A stretch of 64,000 nt of DNA from Paenibacillus harenae (GTDB lineage: Bacteria > Bacillota > Bacilli > Paenibacillales > Paenibacillaceae). The stretch is from the NCBI RefSeq assembly GCF_030812415.1, contig NZ_JAUSST010000006.1, positions 62,001-126,000 on the forward strand. The letters run 5' to 3'. A program made the position numbers and the translations under genes. The notes under the pieces were generated by a model. The model had not been told where the DNA came from, searched no databases, and saw nothing but the letters and a program-made list of their open reading frames with translations. The first letter of the stretch is position 1; each line of letters begins with the position of its first letter. Positions 24,577 to 32,227 of this stretch are shown here, piece after piece.

Positions 24577-25317
24577 CTAAGCTGCGCCCGGCGCCGCGGA
24601 CATTCGTTTGCGGTAGACGGTTCCGGACAACCAAACGCTGATCTCGAATAAGGCGATGAGCGGAATCAGAAGGAGGAAATCCGAGACGATGTCGGGCGGC
24701 GTCATCAGGTTGGAGACGACGACCAGAATCAAATACGCGTAGCGGCGCGAGCGCTTGAGGCGATCCGGCGTGAGCAGCCCGATCCTGGTGAGGAACATGA
24801 CGATGATCGGCAGCTCGAAGGCCGCGGCGATCGGGAGAACGATGTTCAACATGAACGCGAAGTATTCGGCAACGCCGTACGTTTCGGTCAAATTCAGATT
24901 CTCCGAAATTTTGTTGACGAAGGAGAAGCTCATCGGCAAGACGACGAAGTAGCCGAAGCAGACTCCAGCGACGAAACAGATGACGCTGTATGGGATATAA
25001 CGGATCGTTGCGGCCCGTTCGTGAGGATACAGCCCCTTTTTCACGAAGCTCCAGATGAGGGCCAGCGCAACGGGCACCGTTAGCGTCAAGGCGAAGACCA
25101 TGGCTATGATCATATAAATGCGCACGCCGTCGAAAGGCGAGAAGGTGTTCCATTCCATCCGCGAAGCCGGGGGCGCGCTCTTGATCGCGTCGAAAATGTA
25201 AGGCGCGGCGAACAGCCCGAGGGCCATGCATGCGGCGAAGACGACGGCGATAATAATGAGTTGTTTGCGCAGCTGGGCCAAGTGCTCCAAAAAAGACATA
25301 AGAACCGAATTTCCCAT
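24577..25317 (-). CDS. tatC: Sec-independent protein translocase TatC
   Basis: Membrane receptor of the twin-arginine translocase, binding RR signal peptides. 246 residues, six membrane helices, with the N-terminal SFLEHLAQLRKQLIIIA (conserved HL.eLR motif) and FGYFVVLPMSFSF in the middle. GAGAGGAG lies upstream of the ATG. It is 16 bases downstream of the TnrA-like regulator and divergent from a gene for a protein with a twin-arginine signal; tatA lies at the far end of that operon. The linkage suggests a TatAC pair dedicated to the amine oxidase. Confidence 0.93.
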   Translation of the reverse strand: MGNSVLMSFLEHLAQLRKQLIIIAVVFAACMALGLFAAPYIFDAIKSAPPASRMEWNTFSPFDGVRIYMIIAMVFALTLTVPVALALIWSFVKKGLYPHERAATIRYIPYSVICFVAGVCFGYFVVLPMSFSFVNKISENLNLTETYGVAEYFAFMLNIVLPIAAAFELPIIVMFLTRIGLLTPDRLKRSRRYAYLILVVVSNLMTPPDIVSDFLLLIPLIALFEISVWLSGTVYRKRMSAAPGAA

Positions 25318-25333
25318 TATCCCATTCTCCTCT

Positions 25334-25579
25334 CTATGTTTTGATCGAATGAGCGGTTTCGGACATGATCGCTTTGCGAAGCTCGAATGTATGGAATCCG
25401 TCTCTTAGCTTTCGGTGAATCTCCTTTAACCGCTCCACGTCCTCGAACGAAAACTTCCTCGCGCCGCCGGAGGTGCGATCCGGAAATATCAGTTGGCGAT
25501 CCTCGTAGTATCGGATTTGCCTCTCCGTTAAGCCCGTCAATTGTCTAACCATACCAATGCTCATCACTTTGTAACTCAT
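25334..25579 (-). CDS. TnrA/GlnR-like MerR-family nitrogen regulator, short form
   Basis: 81 residues. ATG 25579 has AGGAGG seven bases upstream; the longer frame to 25672 lacks one. VMSIGMVRQLTGLTERQIRY and then GGARKFSFEDVERLKEI are close to the DNA-binding half of Bacillus TnrA/GlnR. Those proteins run to 110-135 residues and use the C-terminal tail to sense glutamine synthetase; here the protein stops shortly after the dimer helix, so that input is missing. Located upstream of tatC in the same direction and next to a TnrA-box sequence in the divergent promoter. A minus-strand promoter may be TTGCAT (25682-25677) and TATTAC (25660-25655). Confidence 0.85.
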   Translation of the reverse strand: MSYKVMSIGMVRQLTGLTERQIRYYEDRQLIFPDRTSGGARKFSFEDVERLKEIHRKLRDGFHTFELRKAIMSETAHSIKT

Positions 25580-25819
25580 TGCTTCGCCTCCTAGATCGAT
25601 AAATGGATACCGGAAGAATGACTTTTGCGATAGATTGACGATAGGTAATATGACATCTACATTCGTATGCAAGAGATTTTAGCAAGCCGATTCACAAAAG
25701 ACAATGATCTTCATGAACTAGTGATTTGTAATTTGGCATATAATGGGTTCGATTTCTAGTTAAATTAGCCTATATTCGCAAAGTTTATCGAAGTTCCGCA
25801 AGATGCCAAAAATATTCTA

Positions 25820-25867
25820 TGTCAGAATTCCTTACACAAAAATAGAAACTTCCGCTTCGCCTATGCT
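25820..25867 (+). promoter_or_regulatory. TnrA/GlnR box and promoter of the amine oxidase operon
   Basis: TGTCAGAATTCCTTACA (25820-25836) fits the TnrA/GlnR consensus TGTNANATTTTNTNACA at 15 of 17 positions, including both TGT and ACA ends. A -10-like TATGCT lies at 25862-25867 without a recognisable -35, so the box centre is about 46 bp before the expected start, the position known for TnrA-activated promoters. The TnrA-like regulator gene is divergent and adjacent. Confidence 0.65.
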
Positions 25868-25926
25868 ATCTTGTCGTTGTGTGGTGGACAAAGCACTTCG
25901 ATGCTGAAGAATGGGAGTGGAGACGA

Positions 25927-27531
25927 ATGGAATCTAGCAAAACGCCAAGCGAGATGTCGAGGCGCCAGTTTCTAGGTACGGTAGGGAAGCTCGGAGGCGG
26001 CGCTGCGGTATTCAGCGTCATGGGCACGCTCGGGTTATTGTCGCCCGAGACGTTGAAAGCGGCGGATTACGAGCCGCCAGACAAAAACGAGCTGTCGATG
26101 AGCGGCCGCGGTGGCAAAAAAGTCGTCATACTCGGGGCGGGCATCGCAGGCATGACGGCGGCTTACGAGCTTGGCCAAGCCGGATTCGATTGCACCATTC
26201 TGGAAGCCCGGGCACGATCGGGAGGACGAATCTGGTCGGTGCGCCGCGGCACGACGGTAGCCGAAATCGGAGGAGCGAAGCAGGTTGCGAGATTCTCCGA
26301 CGGGCTGTACCTGAACGCAGGCCCGATGCGGATACCGCAGTTCCACGTCACCATGGAATATATTCGCAAGTTCGGCATTCCGATCGAGCCGTTCAACAAC
26401 GTGAACGACCATGCGTATTACTATAACGAGAACGTCGGGGAGCTCTCCGGCAAGAAGGTTCGCAAACGCGAGGCGAAGGCCGACGTGCGTGGATACGTCA
26501 GCGAGCTGATGGCGAAGGCCGTGAATCAGAACGCGCTGGATATGCCGCTGACGGCTGACGAGAAAGAGAAGCTGGTCGCCTACTTGCGTTCGGAAGGCGG
26601 ATTGGACGCGGATCTGTTCTACAAGGGCTCGTCGAGGGGCGGCTATAAGGACGAGCCGGGCGCTCGCCTGGATGCCGGCGTTATACGCGATCCATTCAGC
26701 ATGAAGGCGATCCTGAATTCCGGCTTCGGCAACTATCTGAGCAGCGAATACAGCTACGACCAGCAGATGATGATGTTCCACCCGGTAGGCGGCATAGATG
26801 CCATTCCGATGGCTTTCGAGAAACGGCTTAAGGGCAAGATTCGCTTTCATTCCGAAGTGTCGGAGATCAAGCAGAGCGAGAAGGGCGTCGCGGTCACGTA
26901 CAGAAATTTGGCCACAGGCGAATACCAGAATGTAGAAGGCGATTATTGCATCTGCACGATCCCTTTGCCGGTCTTGAAGAAAATCAAGGCGGACTTCTCG
27001 CCGGACATGAAGAATGCGATCGAAAGCGTCGGCTACGCTTCCGCGGGCAAGATCGGCCTTCAATTCAAGCGGCGCTTCTGGGAGGAAGACGAGCAAATTT
27101 ACGGCGGCAACACGCTAACGAACATGGATATCTCGTCCATCTATTATCCTCCTACCGGCTATATGCAGAAGAAAGGGCTGTTGCTCGGCTATTATGCGTT
27201 CGGCGGCAACGCGGACAAGCTTGGCGGGATGACGTTCCAGGAGCGCGAAGCGCATGCGCTGAACCAGGGTGCGAAGATACATCCGCAATACCACAAGGAA
27301 TTCGAAGCTTCGTTCTCCGTCGATTGGAAGAAGATCAAGTATAACGAAGGGGGCTGGGTAGGTTATTCCGGCGACCAGCGGAAGACCGTCTATCCTACGC
27401 TCTGCAAGCCCGACCGCAGAGTGTACTTGGCCGGCGAACATATTAGCTACGTCACGGCATGGATGGCGGGCGGCATCGAATCGGCCAGGGCAGTCGTGAC
27501 CGACATCAGTCAACGAGTCATGAAGGAGTAG
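25927..27531 (+). CDS. Flavin amine oxidase with twin-arginine signal
   Basis: 534 residues. ATG at 25927 with TGGAGA just upstream gives an N-terminus MESSKTPSEMSRRQFLGTVG, that is, an S-R-R-x-F-L Tat motif, followed by a hydrophobic stretch to about residue 40. The FAD-binding domain follows: VVILGAGIAGMTAAYELG (about 63-80), EARARSGGRIWSVRRG, and the C-terminal YLAGEHISYVTAWMAGGIES. The family oxidises amines or L-amino acids to imines, releasing ammonia and hydrogen peroxide after hydrolysis. The enzyme would fold with FAD in the cytoplasm and be exported by Tat. The next genes encode an exported RidA-type imine deaminase and TatA. Substrate unknown. Confidence 0.9.
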   Translation: MESSKTPSEMSRRQFLGTVGKLGGGAAVFSVMGTLGLLSPETLKAADYEPPDKNELSMSGRGGKKVVILGAGIAGMTAAYELGQAGFDCTILEARARSGGRIWSVRRGTTVAEIGGAKQVARFSDGLYLNAGPMRIPQFHVTMEYIRKFGIPIEPFNNVNDHAYYYNENVGELSGKKVRKREAKADVRGYVSELMAKAVNQNALDMPLTADEKEKLVAYLRSEGGLDADLFYKGSSRGGYKDEPGARLDAGVIRDPFSMKAILNSGFGNYLSSEYSYDQQMMMFHPVGGIDAIPMAFEKRLKGKIRFHSEVSEIKQSEKGVAVTYRNLATGEYQNVEGDYCICTIPLPVLKKIKADFSPDMKNAIESVGYASAGKIGLQFKRRFWEEDEQIYGGNTLTNMDISSIYYPPTGYMQKKGLLLGYYAFGGNADKLGGMTFQEREAHALNQGAKIHPQYHKEFEASFSVDWKKIKYNEGGWVGYSGDQRKTVYPTLCKPDRRVYLAGEHISYVTAWMAGGIESARAVVTDISQRVMKE

Positions 27532-27592
27532 GCAGGGAATCCGCTAGGGCGAGGCAATTATACCTATTAATAAGTTGGAGGGATCCATACCT

Positions 27593-28150
27593 ATGGCGAT
27601 CAATCGCAATGTCAAAGTTTTGATCGGGACAGCGATTCTGTCCTGTTTCATCGGTGCATCCGTGTACGCAAGCACGGTAACGCCGAACAAATTCCCGTTA
27701 ACGCCGATGCACGAGCCCGAATTTTACGGCAGTCCCAGCTCGTCCATCGCAAGCGCGGTAGCGCTCCCGGGCAAATCCGCGACGTTCTCCACGAGCGGTA
27801 CGGTACCGCCTCTGCTGAACAAGGATGGCGCAACCGTCTACGAACGTTACGGAAATACGGAGAAGCAAGCGGAAGGCATCATGAAGAATATTGAGAAACA
27901 GCTGACGGACCAAGGGCTGTCGCTGAAAGATGTCGTTTATCTGCGCGTTTACGTCACGCCGGATGCGGCGCTTCAAGGCAAGTTCGACTATACGGGTTGG
28001 TTTAACGCATACGCGAAGTTTTTTAACACAAAAGAAAATCCGGTCAAGCCGGCCCGTTCGACGGTCGGGGTCGCCGGACTCGTCAACGCCGATTGGCTGA
28101 TCGAGATCGAGGCGGTCGCGGCTTACCCGACTCCGCATAACCAGGATTGA
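27593..28150 (+). CDS. Exported RidA/YjgF-family protein (enamine/imine deaminase)
   Basis: 185 residues from the ATG at 27593, ten bases after GGAGGG. The N-terminus has a Sec-type signal (VLIGTAILSCFIGASVYA, cleavage after about residue 28). The mature part is RidA-like: EKQLTDQGLSLKDVVYLRVY, then PARSTVGVAGL with the substrate-binding Arg, and IEIEAVAAYP with the conserved Glu. RidA proteins hydrolyse reactive imines and are nearly always cytoplasmic. An exported one directly after an exported amine oxidase would act on its imine product; this functional link is inference supported by the operon order. Confidence 0.85.
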   Translation: MAINRNVKVLIGTAILSCFIGASVYASTVTPNKFPLTPMHEPEFYGSPSSSIASAVALPGKSATFSTSGTVPPLLNKDGATVYERYGNTEKQAEGIMKNIEKQLTDQGLSLKDVVYLRVYVTPDAALQGKFDYTGWFNAYAKFFNTKENPVKPARSTVGVAGLVNADWLIEIEAVAAYPTPHNQD

Positions 28151-28201
28151 CCGACGGGCAGCAGCCCGATCCAACAAAGGCTAGGAAGGGGAAATGTTCG
28201 T

Positions 28202-28402
28202 ATGCTGCAAAATATCGGATTCCCGGGATTGCTAATGATTTTGGTCGTCGTGCTCATTATATTCGGACCTTCGAAACTGCCGGAGCTCGGCCGCGCGGTC
28301 GGCCGGACGCTGCATGAGTTCAAATCGTCGGCGAAGGAGCTGGTCTCCGACTCGAAGGACGATGTCATCGAAATGCCGAAGGAAGCTGCCGGCAAAGGCT
28401 GA
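28202..28402 (+). CDS. tatA: Sec-independent translocase TatA
   Basis: 66 residues: one membrane helix (GFPGLLMILVVVLIIFGPSK), the FGPSKLPELGRAVG hinge and amphipathic helix, and a charged tail. This is the pore-forming Tat subunit. AAGGGGAAATG precedes it. It closes the amine oxidase operon; with tatC on the other side of the divergent promoter, the locus carries a complete minimal TatAC system. Confidence 0.94.
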   Translation: MLQNIGFPGLLMILVVVLIIFGPSKLPELGRAVGRTLHEFKSSAKELVSDSKDDVIEMPKEAAGKG

Positions 28403-28434
28403 GTCGGCGAATATTTTGAGGTATGCTTGTCTCC

Positions 28435-28466
28435 AAAAAAGCGCTAGCCCTATGTGGCTAGCGCTT
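28435..28466. terminator. Terminator shared by tatA and the convergent HD gene
   Basis: Perfect 11-bp stem AAGCGCTAGCC (28439-28449) / GGCTAGCGCTT (28456-28466). AAAAAA at 28435-28440 gives the T run for the minus strand. The right arm lies inside the last codons of the HD-domain gene. Confidence 0.8.
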
Positions 28467-29079
28467 CATTCGTTATGCTGGCAATGTCGATTGGAGAATT
28501 AGACCCTTCGCTGACCATATCGGGCAGGATGCGCTCAAGGAAATAATCGACGCAATGCAGCCTGATTCCTTTGATCTTGATAATGGCAGAACGGTACATG
28601 ACGACAAATTCCTTCTCTGTATTGCCTTTCCGAAGTTCGGCAAACGCTTCATAGATCTGGTCGAGCTTGTCGGCCACCTCGAGAATACGGCCTTCAACCG
28701 TTTCGTCCTTCCCCTCGCGCAGCTGTCTGAAGAAGATCGGCTTAAACTCCTCTGGAATATTCTCCTCAATAAAGAGAGCAATCATGCCTTCCTCTACCTG
28801 CTGCAGCATGCCGCGAAGCTCTAGCGAGGAATGCTTGACCGGTGTTTTGATATCCCCGATAAAGATTTCACCGTAATCATGGCTACTCGTAATTTCGTAA
28901 AGCTTCTTCCAGTCGATCGTGACGCCATTGCTTTCTTCGATGTCCGCCAAGGTTTTGGCGTATTGGACAACCTTCCAGGAGTGGGCGGATACGCTGTGCT
29001 CCTCGAACTTGAATTTTCCCGGGCAACGAATAATACGTTCGAGATCGTTAAGCGATTGAAAGTACGTATGAATTCCCAC
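28450..29079 (-). CDS. HD-domain phosphohydrolase, YfbR-like
   Basis: 209 residues. The HD superfamily metal site is visible as EEHSVSAHSW (His) and SSHDYGEIFIGDI (HD), with a later conserved Asp in EVADKLDQIYEA. This layout matches YfbR-like 5'-deoxynucleotidases and related YfbR/YpgQ hydrolases, which act on nucleotides. GTG start at 29079 with GGGGAAGGAA nine bases upstream. Single-gene unit, convergent with tatA. Exact substrate unknown. Confidence 0.82.
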   Translation of the reverse strand: MGIHTYFQSLNDLERIIRCPGKFKFEEHSVSAHSWKVVQYAKTLADIEESNGVTIDWKKLYEITSSHDYGEIFIGDIKTPVKHSSLELRGMLQQVEEGMIALFIEENIPEEFKPIFFRQLREGKDETVEGRILEVADKLDQIYEAFAELRKGNTEKEFVVMYRSAIIKIKGIRLHCVDYFLERILPDMVSEGSNSPIDIASITNEALAT

Positions 29080-29270
29080 GACATACCATTCCTTCCCCTA
29101 TGTAAGGTGCGACTATACGGTTAGTATAGTGCTCATTTGTTAATGGACGATTAATTTCATTTGGTTATAGAGGTTAACCATGTTCGGTAAAAATTATCCC
29201 CCTATTTCCGTTAATCGGCATGGTTTAATTATTGCTCAACGGAATCATGGAACAAAAATAGCAGATGGAG

Positions 29271-29300
29271 AAAAACCCGACCTATCCAGGTCGGGTTTTT
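29271..29300. terminator. Bidirectional intrinsic terminator
   Basis: Perfect 13-bp stem AAAAACCCGACCT / AGGTCGGGTTTTT around ATCC. It lies three bases after the primase-like gene's stop (minus strand). The core is the same as in the PTS terminator at 3514-3545. Confidence 0.82.
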
Positions 29301-29302
29301 AG

Positions 29303-30151
29303 CTATGGCTCCAAACGAAAGGTGCGGATGAGCTCTTCCTGAGTGAACCGTTTTTTCCTTCCCCACTGAACGACCCGAACCATAAAAGGGGTGTTTGGAT
29401 CCTTCATATGGTAGAAGCCGGGTATCCGCATGACTCTTGCTAGATTTGTGATTAGCGGATCAGAATTGAATTTTTGCGCTAATGCTTTTTGGATCGGAAC
29501 GAATTTGCTTACGGCTCCGTCTCTAAGCGCCCAATAAATATGATAGCCGTTGCTCGTTTCGACGATCATCGCATGTTTAACGAGGTTCCCGTGCTTGTTA
29601 AGAAATTGCTTCTTCAACTGCGCGATTTTCCGTCTTGTCCGATGGACTACAAGCCGGTATTGGCCATGTTTGGTTCGTTTGACGGTGATCGATTGAATCT
29701 GTTCGGAGGGGTTCGCTTTTATCGATTTGATTTTCCGAATCGCCTCTTCCTTCGTACTGCACGTCGCTGAAATCTTGTTAAGATCGACATCGATAAATTG
29801 CGCTCTGATTTTTCGGAAAGGGCTATTCGGTGTTTCTCTGTAGTTAATTTCCATAAATACCGCATAACCTCTTGCGTTATGGCTTAGCAAATGTACGGGC
29901 TTGTTGCGGCTGGACACGAGCTTGATTTGGGGAACGAGTTTCTCTACGAGCCTTAACGGCTTCTGCAGCATAATTACCGGATTACGGCTAGCGGCAGCGC
30001 TATGGCTATGGCTATTGCTGGGTTTAACGTCATGCACCAAAATAAAATGCAATCGTTCGTTCTCCTTGCAGCCTAATTTCTTCATAAATAGTTGTGCCTG
30101 GCTGGAGCTCTTGTGTAGCAATTTGGAATAATTGTCCGATTTCGTCATCAT
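29303..30151 (-). CDS. Solitary RepB-like primase-domain protein
   Basis: About 282 residues. The central and C-terminal parts resemble the catalytic domain of RepB-type primases of plasmids and phages: FIDVDLN (acidic motif), MIVETSNGYHIYWALRDG, and DPLITNLARVMRIPGFYHMK. Upstream is a basic region and a Ser/His-rich stretch (SNSHSHSAAASRN). No helicase, Rep or integrase genes lie beside it, so it is not part of an evident element; it may be a leftover of one or a host-adapted protein. Start uncertain: GTG 30166 or ATG 30151, the latter preferred from the position of GGGATGTGG. Confidence 0.65.
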   Translation of the reverse strand: MMTKSDNYSKLLHKSSSQAQLFMKKLGCKENERLHFILVHDVKPSNSHSHSAAASRNPVIMLQKPLRLVEKLVPQIKLVSSRNKPVHLLSHNARGYAVFMEINYRETPNSPFRKIRAQFIDVDLNKISATCSTKEEAIRKIKSIKANPSEQIQSITVKRTKHGQYRLVVHRTRRKIAQLKKQFLNKHGNLVKHAMIVETSNGYHIYWALRDGAVSKFVPIQKALAQKFNSDPLITNLARVMRIPGFYHMKDPNTPFMVRVVQWGRKKRFTQEELIRTFRLEP

Positions 30152-30286
30152 TAAACTAAAAACCACATCCCTATTCTAGGTTTAGTAAGCATAGAGCTCC
30201 GTTTTTATTCAACACAATTATATTCAGACGAAAGATGGCAAGTGTAGACTAAAGCGCCTTTTTTAATAAGACTTTAAACAGAAATT

Positions 30287-30330
30287 CCCGCTAGCCATGT
30301 GGATCATCCATGTGGTTAGCGGGTTTTTTT
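30287..30330 (+). terminator. Plus-strand terminator with no plus-strand gene
   Basis: A 16-bp stem (30287-30302 with 30308-30323) followed by seven T. Its three imperfect pairs are G-U in plus-strand RNA but would be A-C mismatches in minus-strand RNA, so it was kept as plus-strand RNA. The genes on both sides are on the minus strand. Confidence 0.6.
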
Positions 30331-30352
30331 AAAGAAAAAAGAGTTTTTTGCC

Positions 30353-30703
30353 TTATCCTTTTGGCTTCACCATTAAGGCTGCCAAAAAGGAGAAAATAAT
30401 GGCTGCCGAAATACCCGCGCTGGTGACCTTGAATATTCCGGTAATGACTCCGATCCATCCGTCCTTCTGCAATTCTTCCAAAGCGCCGTGAACCAGCGCG
30501 TTACCGAAGCTAGTGATAGGAACGGAAGCGCCGGCACCGGCAAATTGAACGAGCGGATCATACAAGCCAAGTCCATCCGCGATTGCCCCAAGTACAACGA
30601 GCAACGTCATGGTATGGGCTGGTGTCAGCTTGAATGCATCAAAACATATTTGTCCGAAGACGCAAATGGCGCCGCCTACGAGAAAGGCCCATAAAAAAAT
30701 CAT
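30353..30703 (-). CDS. spoVAE: Stage V sporulation protein AE (SpoVAEb type)
   Basis: 116 residues, three to four membrane helices, starting MIFLWAFLVGGAICVFGQI with the conserved GLYDPLVQFAGAGASVPITS motif. SpoVA proteins form the spore inner-membrane channel that moves dipicolinic acid during sporulation and germination. It starts one base after the spoVAD stop and is last in the 2duf-spoVAC-spoVAD-spoVAEb cluster. Confidence 0.93.
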   Translation of the reverse strand: MIFLWAFLVGGAICVFGQICFDAFKLTPAHTMTLLVVLGAIADGLGLYDPLVQFAGAGASVPITSFGNALVHGALEELQKDGWIGVITGIFKVTSAGISAAIIFSFLAALMVKPKG

Positions 30704-30704
30704 A

Positions 30705-31718
30705 TCAGATTCCTCCTGCTTCGATCGCTACGGCATGCGCGATACAAGGAATGCTCTCGCCTTGTTGAAACGAAAGCGGCGATAAGAGCGCCCCTGTCGC
30801 GACAACAAGCATGCGCTTGATTTCTCCCTTACGCATGCGGTTCAATAAATGACCGTAAGTGACAACGGCCGAACATCCGCAACCGCTTGCCCCTGACTGA
30901 ACCATCTGTTTTTCATAGTCGTAAATCATCATGCCGCAGTCGGAATACTCCGTTTGATGCATGGGTATATTGTGTTTTTCAAACAATTTGCAGGCAATCT
31001 CATAGCCTACTTTGGCAAGATCGCCTGTCACGATCAGATCGTAATAGCCGGGCTCTATTTGCAAATCCCGAAAATGAGCTTGAATAGTGTCAACCGCAGC
31101 GGGTGCCATAGCGGCCCCCATATTAAACGGATCCGTGATTCCCATATCGATGACCCGTCCAATGGTCGCCGACGTGACGACAGGGCCTTCGCCTTCTTGC
31201 GATACGATCACCGCGCCGGCGCCCGTCACGGTATATTGGGCAGTCGGAGGTTTTTGCGAGCCGTATTCCGTTGGATACCGAAACTGCTTCTCTACGCTTG
31301 CATTGTGACTGCAGGTCCCGGCCAGTATGAATTTCGCTGCCCCGCCATTGACGAGAGCGGACGCAAGAGCCAGGCTTTCCATTGAGGTTGAACAGGCGCC
31401 AAACACGCCGAGATAGGGGATCGTCAGCGTACGGGCGGCGAAGCTGCTGCTGATGATTTGATTCATCAAATCGCCGCCGATATAGAATTGGACCTGCTCC
31501 TTGGTTAATCCTGCGTTTTCGATAGCCAGTTGTGCTGCTTCTTCGATCAGAACCTTCTCCGCTTTTTCCCAGCTGTCTTCATCCAACATGGAGTCGCCAT
31601 GGATGATATCAAAATCGTTGGCAAGGGGACCTCTGCCTTCGAATGGGCCGACCACCGTAGCCGATGAGCGAATAACCGGTTTATTTTCAAAGATCCAGCT
31701 CTGATGCCCCTTTAGCAT
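30705..31718 (-). CDS. spoVAD: Stage V sporulation protein AD
   Basis: 337 residues of the thiolase-like SpoVAD fold, the dipicolinic-acid-binding soluble plug of the SpoVA channel. Motifs: QSWIFENKPVIRSSATVVG at the N-terminus, FGACSTSMESLALA (thiolase-type Cys) and TEYSDCGMMIYD. ATG at 31718 is preceded by GGAGGAGG located within the last codons of spoVAC; the longer frame to 31769 overlaps spoVAC and is rejected. Confidence 0.94.
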   Translation of the reverse strand: MLKGHQSWIFENKPVIRSSATVVGPFEGRGPLANDFDIIHGDSMLDEDSWEKAEKVLIEEAAQLAIENAGLTKEQVQFYIGGDLMNQIISSSFAARTLTIPYLGVFGACSTSMESLALASALVNGGAAKFILAGTCSHNASVEKQFRYPTEYGSQKPPTAQYTVTGAGAVIVSQEGEGPVVTSATIGRVIDMGITDPFNMGAAMAPAAVDTIQAHFRDLQIEPGYYDLIVTGDLAKVGYEIACKLFEKHNIPMHQTEYSDCGMMIYDYEKQMVQSGASGCGCSAVVTYGHLLNRMRKGEIKRMLVVATGALLSPLSFQQGESIPCIAHAVAIEAGGI

Positions 31719-31719
31719 A

Positions 31720-32202
31720 TCAATGTCCTCCTCCGGTGCCTTTAAACACGAACGTGACGATCCCCACAAAAAAAGCCGCTACTGTTCCGAAGACAATAAC
31801 CGGACCGGCAAGTTTGAACATTTTCCCGCCGACTCCCAAAACCAGGCCTTCGCTGCGATGTTCAATAGCGGCGGATGCCATTGAATTCGCGAAGCCGGTA
31901 ACGGGAACCGCCGAACCGGCACCCGCCCATTGCGCGATTTTGTCGTAAACGCCGAGACTCGTTAAAATAACCGAAATAAGAATTAGCACGGCCACAGTGG
32001 GATTGGATGCTTTTTTCTCGTCAAAGCCGCCCCAATGAACAAACATTTCCTGAATCGCTTGTCCAATTACGCAAATCGCTCCCCCCGAAAGAAATGCACG
32101 CAAACAGTTTTTGAATATGGGACGTTTCGGTTCGATCTGTTTGGCGAGTTTTTGATACTCCTGTTGGACCGGCGTTGCTTTTTTCTTCTTGTTATTGGCC
32201 AT
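31720..32202 (-). CDS. spoVAC: Stage V sporulation protein AC
   Basis: 160 residues, membrane protein of the SpoVA channel (a mechanosensitive component in Bacillus). It has a basic N-terminus, FLSGGAICVIGQAIQEMF, and YDKIAQWAGAGSAVPVTGF, related in pattern to SpoVAEb. Two adjacent ATG codons (32205, 32202) follow AGGAGG; the second has the better spacing. One base separates its stop from spoVAD. Confidence 0.93.
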   Translation of the reverse strand: MANNKKKKATPVQQEYQKLAKQIEPKRPIFKNCLRAFLSGGAICVIGQAIQEMFVHWGGFDEKKASNPTVAVLILISVILTSLGVYDKIAQWAGAGSAVPVTGFANSMASAAIEHRSEGLVLGVGGKMFKLAGPVIVFGTVAAFFVGIVTFVFKGTGGGH

Positions 32203-32227
32203 CATTCTTCCTCCTGTTTCGTCTTAT

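Noticed and set aside
26035..27096. 353-codon frame antisense to the amine oxidase
   Set aside because: No ribosome binding site, Arg/His-rich composition typical of the antisense of a high-GC3 gene, and the opposite strand has a clear FAD amine oxidase.
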